64,000 bases of DNA from Diphasiastrum complanatum. Its lineage: Eukaryota > Streptophyta > Lycopodiopsida > Lycopodiales > Lycopodiaceae. This document shows positions 37,187 through 46,702 of the stretch, piece after piece. The stretch spans positions 46,038,252 through 46,102,251 of the forward strand of contig CM055102.1 in NCBI GenBank assembly GCA_029204225.1. The letters run 5' to 3'. Position 1 is the first letter of the stretch. Each line of letters opens with the position of its first letter. Position numbers and translations under genes: made by a program. The notes below the pieces were generated by a model. It searched no databases. It was not told the DNA's origin and saw only the letters and a list, made by a program, of their open reading frames with translations.

Positions 37187-39637
37187 TGCTGCTGTCTGCT
37201 GGAGATTCTTTATTGCTGATGCTGATGCACTGATGGTTTAATTTGGCCCAATTCTATTATCGCTCCACCGGTGCCTGAACTCTTTGGCCTTGACTTATTC
37301 TTTATTCGCTGCTGCCTCTTCCACTGGTGCCTTCCATTGTTGCTGAGTGACCTGTCCCAACTCTAAACACCACATTAGCACCAACTAAAGACCCAGACTT
37401 CTAAATCCTATCATACCATGCATCTTGCCAGGCAGGCCGAGGGCCCGTGCTACGCCCCCTTCTTGGCGAGAGAAGAAAGTGGACCTGAGCTAGCTAGGAA
37501 AATGCAAAACACTGGAATGGTGGAACCAAGGAATTGACCCGGAGGAGCGCAGACTGCTCCCCTCCCAGTATCAAATTTATTCTTTTTACGCGTCGTCTGC
37601 CCCATTATAAAGTATACCTACATTTGAATCTGGTCGCCAAGTGAAGATCTACCTAGATCCTGTTGCATGCAACCAAAAGGACACCTGTGGAGCCAAGTCA
37701 CCCAACCAATAGGAAATGGAAAGTCAAATCCCTAACCGCTTCACCCCCAAGCCATGGTGACTGAATGCAGGAGAGGAGAGGATCCTGGCTCTTGGAAATA
37801 GGAAAACTGAATGAGGAGTAGGGCGAATTCTAATAGGTTATATAATCTCTAAATGATAGAGAATATTCCCTCTAGGATCCCTCCATTCCTATCAAAAGCA
37901 ATTGATCTCCTATTCTTGCACAAAAGCTGTCAATCACCATGCAAAAGCTCCATAGGTCCAATTAGAGCACCTGGGCCTTCACAAGGTTATTAATTATAGT
38001 TTTGGCCTAGTCCGGAATGACGTGGCATAACGAAATACCATACTATAATCGAAAGGTGTAACAGCCCGAGCAACCAAATTTGACGTAGATGTAATTACTG
38101 CCATTGATAACTTAGCACTACTTGGTAAAATAGGTTCTTTTAGAATTAATTTCAAACCATCTGCTAGAGGTTGTAACAACCCAAAACAATCCTACTACAT
38201 TAGGACCCTTTCTTGCCTGTGGATGATTTATGATTTTTTGCCTGATGATTCCTGGCTGTCATTTATATATTATTAGGTAGTTTTCTTGCTTGCTTTTGTT
38301 TCGATTTTACGGAGTCAATGGCTTTTATCACTTTTTAGGTTCATGAAATGGTCATCATCTATGAAACTATGGGTTCGTTGGCTTGCTGTGTACCAGAAAT
38401 GCCTTAGACCAAAATGTTGAGGACTTTGCTGGCCTGCAACTTCTCATTCGATAGAATAGCCAAAATGACATCACCCATAGGTGCCTTTTGCACTGCAACA
38501 TTCTTCTTGACAATTGCTGCCCATGCCTTGGTCTCTTTTTTGTGTTGTTCAACCTTGTCCTCCAGAGCTTGAAACTTCGCTGAGCCCCCCTGCAATTGGA
38601 GAACTTTTGTGGAGCTCCCTCATTCTCACGCTTTGGTTTGGCAGCCTCTTCTTAGAAAGTAGAAATTTCTTTCTTCATACAGTTCTTGAAATTGTCAATG
38701 GATTGGCTTTAAAATCTTGGAGAAATGGAACTGGTCCTGGGAGAATATTGCTTGTGTTAACTCTTGAGCCACATGTAATTGATAACTCTGTCAAAGTTGC
38801 TTATTATATGCTGGAATATGCTGATGACAGCTGATTATCAAAACCAGCAATTATATCCATTTTCTAGTGTTTGCAAAATCGCAAATGCTTTTGCTATTGG
38901 TTCAATGTAAAAACCGTACTTTGGTAACCTACACCTTTCTCAAATTTTGGGTTTTTATGGCGGACACCCTCCCCTCCCCCCCTTTTCCTGCGTGACCCTG
39001 CAAATGGGCAAACACGTTAGCTACAAACTATGCAGCTGACAGAGGAATGATAAATACCTTGATGACACAAGGTGGTTTTTTGTGAAAAACTCCTCCATGT
39101 CCCTTTTCATCTCCTTGATTGCATGCATGGCATTTTTGAGTCTGCATGAAGCAATTTCTCCAGGGCACCCATGCATAGATGTTCATGCAGAGTTAAAGTT
39201 AGTGTCAGAGAGGCAGATAATTACTCTCGTCATTGGGACCAAAGACAGATGTAAGTACCACTTAATGTTGCATACCTCCTTGGACATATCACACCAGCCT
39301 ACCAGTATGTACGCACCATAGATGTGCACTACAGTGTACACCACCACCAGCCACCATCCACCATCCACCGCTCCAGATATCATCATGTTCTTCTTCAGTT
39401 CCCTATCCCAGGACACGATGGGATGACTACTATTCTATTCAGTTGTGTAGAAATTAATTAATGAAATATTACTGATGGCATCAGCCTTTAGTAGTATTAC
39501 AGTTCTCTAATCTTAGCTTAATTTCATTCTGGAGACTTTTTTATCCTCCCATTGTACGAATCACACTTGAAATGTAACTTTGGGTACCCAAAAGACATTA
39601 TCTTTCTTTCTTTGTAAGCCTGTATTTCCATGCTGCT

Positions 39638-39692
<55 letters not shown>

Positions 39693-39840
39693 TAAGTTCA
39701 CATACCTTGCTACTACCTCTGTGGACTCAAAAAATTGGTCAATGACGTGTGACTATTGACATTGCAGCTTTGAAAGCAATCCACGACTTGACGGTCCAGA
39801 ATTGCAAGGGTTTGTGCCATATGAAACTTCATGTGAATAG
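26417..39840 (+). CDS. Small secreted leucine-rich-repeat protein (SERK-ectodomain-like, no kinase)
   Basis: Seven exons: 26417-26495, 34074-34206, 34476-34547, 35816-35959, 36321-36392, 36584-36655 and 39768-39840, all with GT-AG borders. Together they give 645 nt, 214 residues plus TAG. Residues 1-25 are a signal peptide ([20 protein letters not shown]). Residues 27-71 are the LRR N-cap, with [19 protein letters not shown] and the paired-cysteine motif [16 protein letters not shown]. Residues 72-190 carry about five LRRs (for example [48 protein letters not shown]). The C-cap is [12 protein letters not shown] and ends TSCE. LRR exons are 72 or 144 nt and introns 2-6 are all phase 2, as in SERK genes. 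There is no transmembrane segment or kinase, which matches OsLRR1/AT5G21090-type proteins of about 218 residues. It acts in the apoplast, probably in receptor complexes (inference). Intron 1 (7.6 kb) and intron 6 (3.1 kb) are swollen by mobile elements. Confidence 0.93.
27217..27663 (-). pseudogene. hAT transposase, C-terminal (dimerisation) part
   Basis: Minus-strand frame of 148 codons in intron 1 of the LRR gene. It carries the hAT C-terminal block: [40 protein letters not shown] and [20 protein letters not shown] followed by TNGRMLRH. The WW, the CSAS-CE-NWS motif and HTxKRNRLS are hallmarks of plant hAT transposases with a BED finger. The catalytic core is not in this piece. The N-terminal part of probably the same gene is at 32500-33083, 4.8 kb away, separated by a gypsy element. 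Confidence 0.82.
27727..27990 (-). repeat. 3' LTR of the intronic gypsy element 3
   Basis: On the plus strand it ends GAGCTCGTAACA at 27990, so the minus-strand LTR starts TGTTACGAGCTC. A polypurine tract (CTTAAGGGGGAGGGAG on the minus strand) lies directly upstream at 27991-28005. The other border is uncertain; TGTGAGGACTGG at 27727 is the best TG start I see, and the LTR could reach about 27665. I found no matching 5' LTR. Confidence 0.65.
28002..29958 (-). pseudogene. gypsy RNase H-integrase-chromodomain (element 3)
   Basis: RNase H ends with [40 protein letters not shown] and ADALSRM. Integrase follows: the HHCC finger ([37 protein letters not shown]), the core [17 protein letters not shown], and [13 protein letters not shown], where the usual SDRD reads [19 protein letters not shown] supplies the Glu. 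The [19 protein letters not shown] module precedes a one-base frame change near 28180. The last part, 28196-28002, is a chromodomain-like [20 protein letters not shown] and [17 protein letters not shown]. This places it among chromoviruses. Confidence 0.9.
29959..32410 (-). pseudogene. gypsy gag-protease-RT (element 3)
   Basis: From about 32400 the frame reads [20 protein letters not shown], with three stops before the long open part starts at 32151. The capsid gives [20 protein letters not shown], then a basic region and the knuckle [19 protein letters not shown]. The protease has [22 protein letters not shown] shows [52 protein letters not shown], the catalytic [12 protein letters not shown] and [16 protein letters not shown]. 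RNase H begins with [17 protein letters not shown], then a TAG stop at 29959-29961. RNase H continues after this break in the next reading frame. Confidence 0.9.
32500..33083 (-). pseudogene. hAT transposase, N-terminal region (probable)
   Basis: Minus strand from an ATG near 33083: a low-complexity S, A, P and T-rich stretch, one TGA near 32860, then [20 protein letters not shown] and [10 protein letters not shown]. In neighbouring frames [14 protein letters not shown] (about 32690) and [19 protein letters not shown] (about 32600) follow. The short F-Y-x-x-GIPF-V block followed by xPPSxxxLRxxLL-like sequence is the conserved N-terminal half of plant hAT transposases. Together with the C-terminal block at 27217-27663 on the same strand, this points to one hAT copy split by the gypsy element. 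Frame breaks are frequent, so the call rests on motif order. Confidence 0.55.
33089..33102. repeat. 14-bp perfect palindrome, probable hAT subterminal motif
   Basis: CGAACCGCGGTTCG is self-complementary. Related half-motifs follow within 80 bases (GGTTTGAACC near 33113, GGTTCGAACTGG near 33129, AACGGTTGAAACCG near 33172). Clusters of inverted GGTTCGAACC-type motifs are typical of subterminal regions of hAT elements and lie just upstream of the transposase start here. Confidence 0.6.
33206..33238. repeat. GA microsatellite in LRR intron 1
   Basis: About 16 AG units followed by three ATTAGA-type repeats. It lies between the hAT remnant and exon 2 of the LRR gene. Confidence 0.95.
37129..37182. 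repeat. CT microsatellite in LRR intron 6
   Basis: Twenty-seven uninterrupted CT units in the last intron of the LRR gene, complementary in transcript sense to the GA run at 33206-33238. Confidence 0.97.
37994..38215 (-). pseudogene. nad1: Mitochondrial nad1 fragment (NUMT)
   Basis: On the minus strand, [10 protein letters not shown] can be read near 38185-38215. After a one-base slip, [20 protein letters not shown] and SSA follow, then [20 protein letters not shown] with SMVF. This is the N-terminal region of NADH dehydrogenase subunit 1 of mitochondrial complex I (plant Nad1: [32 protein letters not shown]). A few residues are missing between the SSA and MA blocks, and homology stops after the PFDY block. 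It lies in intron 6 of a nuclear LRR gene, opposite to its transcription, so it is a nuclear insertion of mitochondrial DNA and not a functional gene. Confidence 0.85.
38370..38595 (-). pseudogene. LINE-like ORF1 fragment
   Basis: Minus-strand frame with [32 protein letters not shown] and SKVLNILV, a stop at 38404-38406, then GISGT. The helix followed by NILVxGI resembles the coiled coil plus RNA-binding start of L1-type ORF1 proteins. The helix is the same family as the plus-strand piece at 22062-22125. It lies in LRR intron 6. Only this piece is seen, with no RT nearby. Confidence 0.5.
39638..39689. repeat. CT microsatellite near the last LRR exon
   Basis: About 26 CT units, 79 bases upstream of the acceptor of exon 7. 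It could act as a long pyrimidine tract in the intron; this is inference. Confidence 0.95.
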
Positions 39841-41277
39841 TGATTTCCATTAGAGACAAACTTGTAGATGCAACCTGTCTTGTTACTAGCAAGCATTCAA
39901 AGGTCTACCTTTTTCCAAAGAAATGAGAATGAGTATGTGGCTACGAGGCAATAATTATGTGCATCTTCCAGCAAAAAGACGTGAAATCTCACATTAAAAG
40001 ACAAACCCATGATTGGACTTGAGTTTGTGATGCTCTTGCTACACGGCCCTGATGGAAGCTATTTATGGTTGTCATGGAGCAGCGGTTCTACTGCCAGGGG
40101 TGGTGCTATCAGCTTAGCAACTATACAAAGTACATTGTTTACCTTGCTTGCTGATCTGTTAATAGAAGGAATATATGCTTTTATGTAGTTTTTTGTCAAC
40201 ATGAATTTTGATTACTTCCATAGGAATTCATCTCCTTTGAAACTTATGATCTAGCCATTGTGTTGGCTTAATTGGGGTAATTCGTATGATGCATATAAGT
40301 TTGAACTGTTACACATGTACTGCAACATAACTATTATATTCGGTCCTTTTATGTTACAAGTGTGTCCAATATATATTTGATTGTTTGGATCTTGAAACCT
40401 TTTTGTGCTGACCCTGAATTTGTTAGCTCCAAGTTTGCAGCAGCTGAGCAAGTACAGCTAGGTTGAAATATGTTTTCAAATCTATTGCACAATGTTGAAA
40501 GCTATTTACAAACATACATTTAGTTGTGACAAACGAGCATTAAAATTAGCTTGCACAGTGATGAACTACTTGATAATAGAAATCAATATAGTGGACATTT
40601 GACGTACTTAAGTAGACAAGAAAAGATGCTGATTTTGAAATCTGGAACAAGATAGAAGTTAAGGCATATGTGATGGAGGATTGTTGTAAACTGCTCTTTA
40701 ATGGGAGCTTCTAAGCACATGTGATGGAAGAATATAGGCAATACCCTTTCAAAATGACCTTTCCTTATTCCTTCAAATGGCTTTCAATGTTCTTAATTAT
40801 GTCCTCATAACCGATTTTGAGTGGGTTATAAAAGGTCAGAATGTTGATGCTCGGAACTGCCAATTTCGAATAGCCGTTCAATATCAATATTTGATATTCA
40901 GTGACTATGAAGAATTAACACTACCTGGCCAATACTTTGTTTTAAACCCCTGGCAATACCCAATCAATACCTGCCTCAGTATGAGTAATCGGATGCATAA
41001 CTAAAAAGCTTGCGTCTTTTATGTTAGCAATATCTGTACCTCCCAGTTATAAATTTCCAAAATTTTCATATACCAGACTCGGTGGGTATACAAAAAGTTA
41101 ATACCTCCCCAACGATGCTCATAACCTTGCAATTTTCAATGATTTAAGGTCAATTTGCACCACCTAAAAAGATCTGCATCACCAAAAAAGAGCTGCTTAT
41201 TGAATATATGAGAAAATACTAGCCTTAGTAGTACTATGTGTAAATTACAATAATTGATATGAATATTTTGTTTTCTT
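39841..41277. other. Downstream region of the LRR gene, no further gene seen
   Basis: It holds the presumed 3' UTR and AT-rich intergenic DNA. A frame of 75 codons at 40777-41004 has no recognisable motif. No transposon protein homology appears before 41280. Confidence 0.5.
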
Positions 41278-41279
41278 TT

Positions 41280-42725
41280 GCAAACTACAAAATCTTTAGC
41301 ATGGCATAAGCATCACCATGAAGAGTCTCAATTACAAGGTAAAATTTTGCAACTTAGACAACAACAACAGTTGCCATGCATAAAGTGGAAGTCAAACCTT
41401 CATGACCTAATAGATTATTTTGGTAGTGCTAAGTACATTACCAAGATAGATCTAAGATCGGGAAATCATCAGATACGCATTACGGCAAAAGATATACCAA
41501 AAACGGGTTTTTGAACTCGCTTTGGACACTACAAATTTTTGGTGTTGCCTTTTGGTCTAACCAATGCACCGGCAACTTTCCAACAGATGATGAATGATTT
41601 GTTCAGGCCATATTTGGGAAGATTCGTAGTGGTATTCTTAAATGATATCCTAGTGTTCAGTAAGACTTTGGCGGAACATAAAGAGCATCTTAGGATTGTC
41701 CTGGACATCCTAAGAAGGAAAAAGCTTTTTGCCAAAGAGTCTAAGTGTGATTTTTTTTTGCTAAGGAATTGTCCTACTTGGGGCAGAAGATTTCCGAATG
41801 AGGAGTAGAGATCGAGGCCGATCGTATCCAGAGGGTTATTGAATGGCCTATTCTTACTACAGTTTGGGAAATCAAATCTTTCTTGGGGTTTTGTAGGACT
41901 TTTCCGTCTGCATATTCCCAATTTGCTCGATTGGCATTTTCTCTTATCCAGGCCTTGAAAGGCTATAAGAAGCTAAGTCAGAGAGCTAAGAGTCCACTAG
42001 TGGAGTGGACAGAGGATATGAATAATTGTTTTGAGTTGCTTAAGAAAAGTGTCACTTCAGCACCAATACTAATCATTGGCGATCTTAATAAGGCATTTTT
42101 GGTTAGGACCGATGCCAGTGATTATGCTATTGGAGCTGTTTTGATACAGGATGGACATCTTGTTGCTTATGAAAGCAAGAAACTCAATTTTGCTCAATCT
42201 AGGTATTGTACCTATGAGAAAGAACTGTTTGCAATTGTTCATGCCTTGAAAATTTGATGACATTATTTGTATGGAGCCAAATTTGAGATTTTGACGGATC
42301 ATCATACTCTTCTATATTTCTGTGATGCTACTACAGATTTAAAGGGGAGGCAAGCTAGATGGGCTGAGCTGATGCTCTTTGACTTTTCTATACGTTATTG
42401 TAAAGAAAGTCAAAATACTCTAGTTGATGCTTTGAGTCGTTTATCGGTTATTAATCAGTTATGCTTTACTATTATATAACTGGGGTTGTTTCAGTCTCTC
42501 CCAAGACTATATGAGTCTGATTATTTTTTTTGGAAAGTATTGGCAAGAAGTACTTTCTGGGGTCGATCCAGGTATGCAAGATTCTCGAATCAGGGAAAGA
42601 CTTAAATGGATTTTGCTATTGGAAACAAGATTTTGTTTCGTAAAGGCAAGATGTGTGTACCAAAGAATGACATAGTAAGGGCCCAAATCTTGCATGAGTG
42701 TCATGATAGTCCATGCGCAGGACTG
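41280..42725 (+). pseudogene. Ty3/gypsy RT-RNase H-integrase start (remnant 4)
   Basis: RT landmarks in order: YITKIDLRSGNHQIRI, a TGA stop at 41512-41514, [34 protein letters not shown], where the first catalytic Asp is Asn, then [17 protein letters not shown]. After frame changes at about 41760-41880, RNase H continues as APILIIGDLNKAFLVRTDAS, YAIGAVLIQDGHLVAYESKK, YEKELFAIVHALKI, ILTDHHTLLYFCD, ARWAELMLFDFSIRYCKE and VDALSRLSV. The start of integrase, GKMCVPKNDIVRAQILHECH with DSPCAG, stops abruptly at about 42722. It is dead by point change, stops and truncation. Confidence 0.9.
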
Positions 42726-42886
42726 TTTTTGCATATAGCAGCCCCCCATTGCAACGAGAGAGCTGTTTTGCAAATATTCATGCTTTCTTCTCCGTTTGCG
42801 TTCTCTATACTCCGTTGTCTCATCAAAGAAAACAACTCTCTCCCACAAATCAAAGATTGAATGTGACACAAGGTCGTCTCATTGTG

Positions 42887-42977
42887 GATTCCCTTATAGT
42901 CACAACTAACTTACGGGTTATTGGTCTACTAATCCCTAGCGTGGACACGCTATCCGAGACCAATCATAGGCATGACA
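42887..42977 (-). repeat. Inverted piece of a gypsy LTR start
   Basis: These 91 bases are the reverse complement of 44336-44428, with few differences. The minus strand starts TGTCATGCCTATGATTGGTC. The same part is missing from the LTR copy that begins at 43629, which suggests a local inversion. Confidence 0.85.
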
Positions 42978-43234
42978 AAGATACGAAACAAATGAAAAGA
43001 ACGAAACAAACAAAGAGGAATCTTTCGCGTTGCCAACTGGAAGCTCAACGGGCTTGGAGTCGTAGACGTTACACCTAGCTGAAACGAGTGGCAACGACGG
43101 AACGTAACTGATCAGTTGATTTTTGCTAACTAGTCTTGTGATTCTGCGTTTAGCTATCTTGTAAACTCCACACAGTGGAGATATACACTATCATTTCTGA
43201 ATCATAAACATATAAGAAGAATAGTCAGAATTTA

Positions 43235-43284
<50 letters not shown>

Positions 43285-43628
43285 GTAGTGAGTAGAGCAG
43301 AAAAGAAAAATGCTAGAAACAAAAGAGTTGTGCATGAAAGTTTGCCAACGAGCAGAACACAGCGAAAGAGCAAAGTGTCATTCCGTCAACGAGCGAGACA
43401 CTGACGATCTCGCTCTAGAAATTAAACTTATAATACAGTTGTTCTATTTTTGTGCATCTTCTTGTCCTGCGTCGTTTGTCTTGATTGCTAGAGTAGAATG
43501 TGTTCTGTGATGTGCAGTCGCGTGTCTAGGTTCCTATGAAGCTTCCGCGCAAAAAAAAATTCAAAGACACAAAATTGTTTGCGAATACGAAAATGAAAAC
43601 AAAATCGAAAAAGAAACAGATTCGCGAC
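42978..43628. other. Non-coding DNA between LTR pieces
   Basis: About 650 bases with no gene. It contains a GA microsatellite at 43242-43283 and A-rich stretches with AAACAAA and AAAAAA motifs. It may be an inverted segment (see findings). Confidence 0.4.
43242..43283. repeat. GA microsatellite
   Basis: About 21 GA units preceded by a short TG run. Confidence 0.95.
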
Positions 43629-44019
43629 ATTGTAGGCCTATGTGGCTTGCCATATGGCATGGTTTGCCATATGGCATGCCTACATATCAGTGAGTCATTG
43701 GGAAACTGGATGACGTGGTCAGATAGGCTGCAGAGGTGTCCAGTGAGGTGTCACAGTGCACTACTAGTGGTGCATGGGCCTTGGAGGGTATAAGTATACC
43801 TATTGGGCTCTCACTAGTGTATGCTTGATAGCATGACCGGTGGCAGGATGCTGTTGGTGTGATATCTCATTCCTCTCTGAGCGATTGATCCATAGCTTGG
43901 AGGCTAGATCCGTTCGATCTGGGTTTGGTTGTGTTGGTTTGTCCACCATCAAGTTCCCTTGTGTTGCTTGTAATTGGCATGCTTAGAATAAGATCCTTGG
44001 ATTGAGGACTTTATATTCA
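43629..44019 (+). repeat. 5' LTR copy, 5'-truncated
   Basis: It shares long exact stretches with 44460-44866, including AGATAGGCTGCAGAGGTGTC, CACTACTAGTGGTGCATGGG and GATTGATCCATAGCTTGG. It lacks the first 120 or so bases of the full LTR. A local palindrome occupies 43631-43684, where the partner LTR has an unrelated segment: TGTAGGC and GCCTACA at the ends enclose two GCCATATGGC palindromes. Confidence 0.85.
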
Positions 44020-44115
44020 TAAAAAGATATGATCTTTAGCTTACCAATTGGAACTCCCGGAAGGATCGCAAGTGCATCCCTACGTGAAGGAGAGCATCTT
44101 GGGTCTGGAAATTGA

Positions 44116-44307
44116 TTGGACTTGTTGGATGAATCATCGGGTGTGTCTCCACTTGAACCCGGAAAAATCATGGATACAAGGGTTAAACATTTGGAAAATC
44201 GCATAGCTACCGAGTATTTGGTTTGTTGGAAGAGATGTGCAAACAATGATGATTCCTGGGAACAAGAAGAAAGCTTAAGGAGGAACTTTTTCAATTTTAA
44301 GTTCTGA
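44116..44307 (+). pseudogene. gypsy chromodomain-like C-terminal end
   Basis: A 63-codon frame with PGKIMDTRVKHLENRIATEY, LVCWKRCANNDDSWEQEESL and RRNFF: the end of an integrase carrying a chromodomain-like module. It is followed by a polypurine tract (ATAAGGGGGAAAGAA, 44321-44335) directly before the LTR start TGTCATGCCC. Confidence 0.85.
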
Positions 44308-44335
44308 GGATAGAACTTGAATAAGGGGGAAAGAA

Positions 44336-44866
44336 TGTCATGCCCATGATTGGTCTCGGGTAGCGTGTCCACGCTAGGGATTAGTAGACCAACAATTCGT
44401 AAGTTAGTTGTGACTATAAGGGAATTGGGGCCCTTATGTGTACATGGTCATAGTTAATGGTTGTAGGCCTAAATACTTCATGGTGGATTTGTATGGGTCT
44501 ATCAATGAGTCATTGGAAAACTGGATGATGTTGCCAGATAGGCTGCAGAGGTGTCCAGTGAGGTGTCACAGTGCACTACTAGTGGTGCATGGGCCTTGGA
44601 GGATATAAGTATACCTATTGGGCTCTCACTAGTGTATAAGTATACCTATTGGGCTCTCATTAGTATGCTTGATAGCATGACCGGTGGCAGGATGTTGCTG
44701 GTGTGATGCCTCATTCCTCTCTGAGCGATTGATCCATAGCTTGGGGGCTAGATCCGTTCGATCTAGGTTTGGTTGGGTTGGTTTGTCCACCATCAGGTTC
44801 CCTTGTGTGGCTTGTGATTGGCATGTTTAGAAAAGGATCCTTGGATTGAGGAGTTTATACTTTTCA
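44336..44866 (+). repeat. 3' LTR, full length
   Basis: It starts TGTCATGCCCATGATTGG after the polypurine tract and ends near TATACTTTTCA. It is about 531 bases long. A 31-base unit (TATAAGTATACCTATTGGGC and onward) is tandemly duplicated at 44604-44665 in this copy but single in the partner LTR. Confidence 0.8.
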
Positions 44867-45017
44867 TTTTGCGCCCCTTTGTGGTTGTTGCGGTCTTGGA
44901 GGTATGTTTATGATTCACGAATGATTCACGAATCGTTTGTCCTTCGAGTCAAGGGACGTTGACCTTCGATTCGTGTTCATGTTGAGGCAAAGTTGCAAAA
45001 GTTCACCATTTCTGACA
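44867..45017 (-). repeat. Partial 3' LTR of copia element B
   Basis: On the minus strand it starts TGTCAGAAATGGTGAAC at 45017, directly after a purine tract (AAGAGGGAG). The same junction occurs on the plus strand at 63929. It is cut off by the gypsy LTR at about 44866. It contains a tandem ATGATTCACGA duplicate at 44909-44930. Confidence 0.7.
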
Positions 45018-45680
45018 CTCCCTCTTGAACCTTGCAGCTTTGCACGTTTAATCCAATTGTCTTTCTTTGCTTGGCAAAGAGTGGCTTGTCGAGCGGCTTC
45101 ATGAGCAGATCTACAATTATGTCTTTTGATTTTATATACTGGACCTTAAACTTTCCTTTTGAGATTAAATCTCGAATGTGATGGTACTTCAGAGGTATGT
45201 GTTTTATTTTTGAATGGAAGATAGGATCTTGGGAGAGATAGATAGAACTCTGAGAGTCCATCATCGTCGTGTTTGGCCCTTCTTGTGGTATCTCGATTGC
45301 CTCCAGCATCATCTGCAACCACACTACCTCATTCGCCACCTTTGAAGCTACGATGTATTCACTTCGCAAGAGGATTGAGCCACCAAGGTTTTCTTTTTGC
45401 ATATCCAGCTGATTGTAGCTCCGCACGCTATGGCACATCCTCTAGTTATGGACTTGTTGTCATCTTTGCAGTTCGCCCAGCTTGCATCACTGTAGTGGTG
45501 CAGCTCGAATCCTTTTTTTTTGTTTTCAGCTCTGTAGATTAATCTCATATTCTGAGTACCCTTCAAATATTGTAGGATTCATTTTTCCATTTGCCAATGT
45601 GCCAGGCCAGGATTGGAAGAGAATTGGCTCAAGGCGTAAACAGATAAAGCTAGATCGGGTCTGGCACAAATTGTGAGATA
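44977..45680 (-). pseudogene. copia RNase H and pol C-terminus (element B)
   Basis: RNase H block: GFELHHYSDASWANCKDDNK, RGCAIACGATISWICKKKTL and VAQSSCEV. After a frame change comes VASKVANEVVWLQMMLEAIE, IYLSQDPIFHSKIKHIPLKY, HHIRDLISKGKFKVQYIKSK and QSCKVQEGVSEM. The reading frame continues a few codons into the LTR, as is usual. Confidence 0.88.
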
Positions 45681-45699
45681 CATCAAACTACCGATTAAG

Positions 45700-46700
45700 T
45701 TTTGGTAGGGTATATCTCCCATCTTCTATTCTTCCTCTTTCATTTTTGGACAATCTTGTTTTGTGAGCTTGGCTCCAGCTATCATTAGTGTGTCCTTTTC
45801 TTTGTAGTCCATCATGTGATACTGCTTGAGCACCTTTCTGGCATATTCTGACTGACTCAAGTGCATTTTGCCCTTTGTTTGATCTCTTTTGATCTCCAGC
45901 CCGAGGCATTTTGTTGCTTCTCCAAGATCTGTGATCTCATAACTTTGAGACATCTGACTCTTCGAGTCTTTGATCAGCATCAAGAAATTTTCTATCATTA
46001 GGGAATCATGCACGAAGATAGTCAGTATCACAAAATCTTTTCCTAATCTTTTTATGTAGACATTGTAGTCTGGTTGTGTAGGATTGAAGTCTAGAGACTT
46101 CAGAAGACCATCGAGCTTCTTATACCAAGCTCGTGATGTCTGCTTTAGACCATAGATGCATCTATGCAACCGACAGACATTGCCGATTGTCAGGGTCCTC
46201 AAAACCTTCAAGCTGCTTCATGAAGATTTTCTCCTCTAGATCTCCATGGAGAAAGGCTATTTTCACATCAATCTGGTGAATTTTCATATTGTGCTGTGTG
46301 GCATATGCAAGGAGTAATCATATGCTTATCATCTTGACCATCAACGAATATGTGTCGAAATAATCAACACCATATCTCTATGTGTAGCCCTTCGTGACAA
46401 GCCTTGCTTTGTAGCGGCCGATAGTGCCATCTGATTTTATCTTTTTCTTGTATACTCACTTGCAGTCGACTATTTTTTTATTTTTTTGGCAGTGGCTCTA
46501 ATGTCCATCTCTCGTTTCGCCTTATCGACTCGATCTTTGCCTGCTTCCAGAATTATCCCTCTGGACTCTGGATAGGTTCTTGATATGTTGTTGGCTCTTC
46601 AGTGAAGCTGCAGTACTCGAACTGCGTGTCTTCGCTCTACTGAAAATTGTTAGAGTAGCGGTCTGAAAGTCTTTTTTGTCTTGTTGACCTTCTGGGTTCG
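45700..46700 (-). pseudogene. copia reverse transcriptase (element B)
   Basis: The 5' half (46700-46212) is heavily frame-shifted but readable in pieces. The 3' half (46211-45726) is open: CRLHRCIYGLKQTSRAWYKK, DFVILTIFVHDSLMIENF, SYEITDLGEATKCLGLEIKR and MHLSQSEYARKVLKQYHMMD. The catalytic YVDD position reads FVHD, so the first Asp is lost. Confidence 0.88.
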
Positions 46701-46702
46701 TT

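Larger units (their letters stand above)
43629..44866 (+). mobile_element. Ty3/gypsy LTR-chromodomain-LTR deletion derivative
   Basis: Two direct copies of one LTR (43629-44019, 5'-truncated, and 44336-44866) flank only about 315 bases of internal DNA. That internal DNA holds a chromodomain-like protein end and a polypurine tract. Gag, protease, RT and most of integrase, as well as the PBS, are gone. It is a strongly deleted non-autonomous copy. Confidence 0.85.

Noticed and set aside
38514-38834. 106-codon plus-strand frame in LRR intron 6
   Set aside because: It overlaps the LINE ORF1 fragment on the other strand, and its remainder has no domain.
39097-39321. Frame with a signal-peptide-like start ([19 protein letters not shown]) and a good splice donor after it
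   Set aside because: It lies within intron 6 of the LRR gene on the same strand, no partner exon was found, and the last LRR exon joins exactly without it.
40777-41004. 75-codon frame downstream of the LRR gene
   Set aside because: No recognisable domain and no supporting context.
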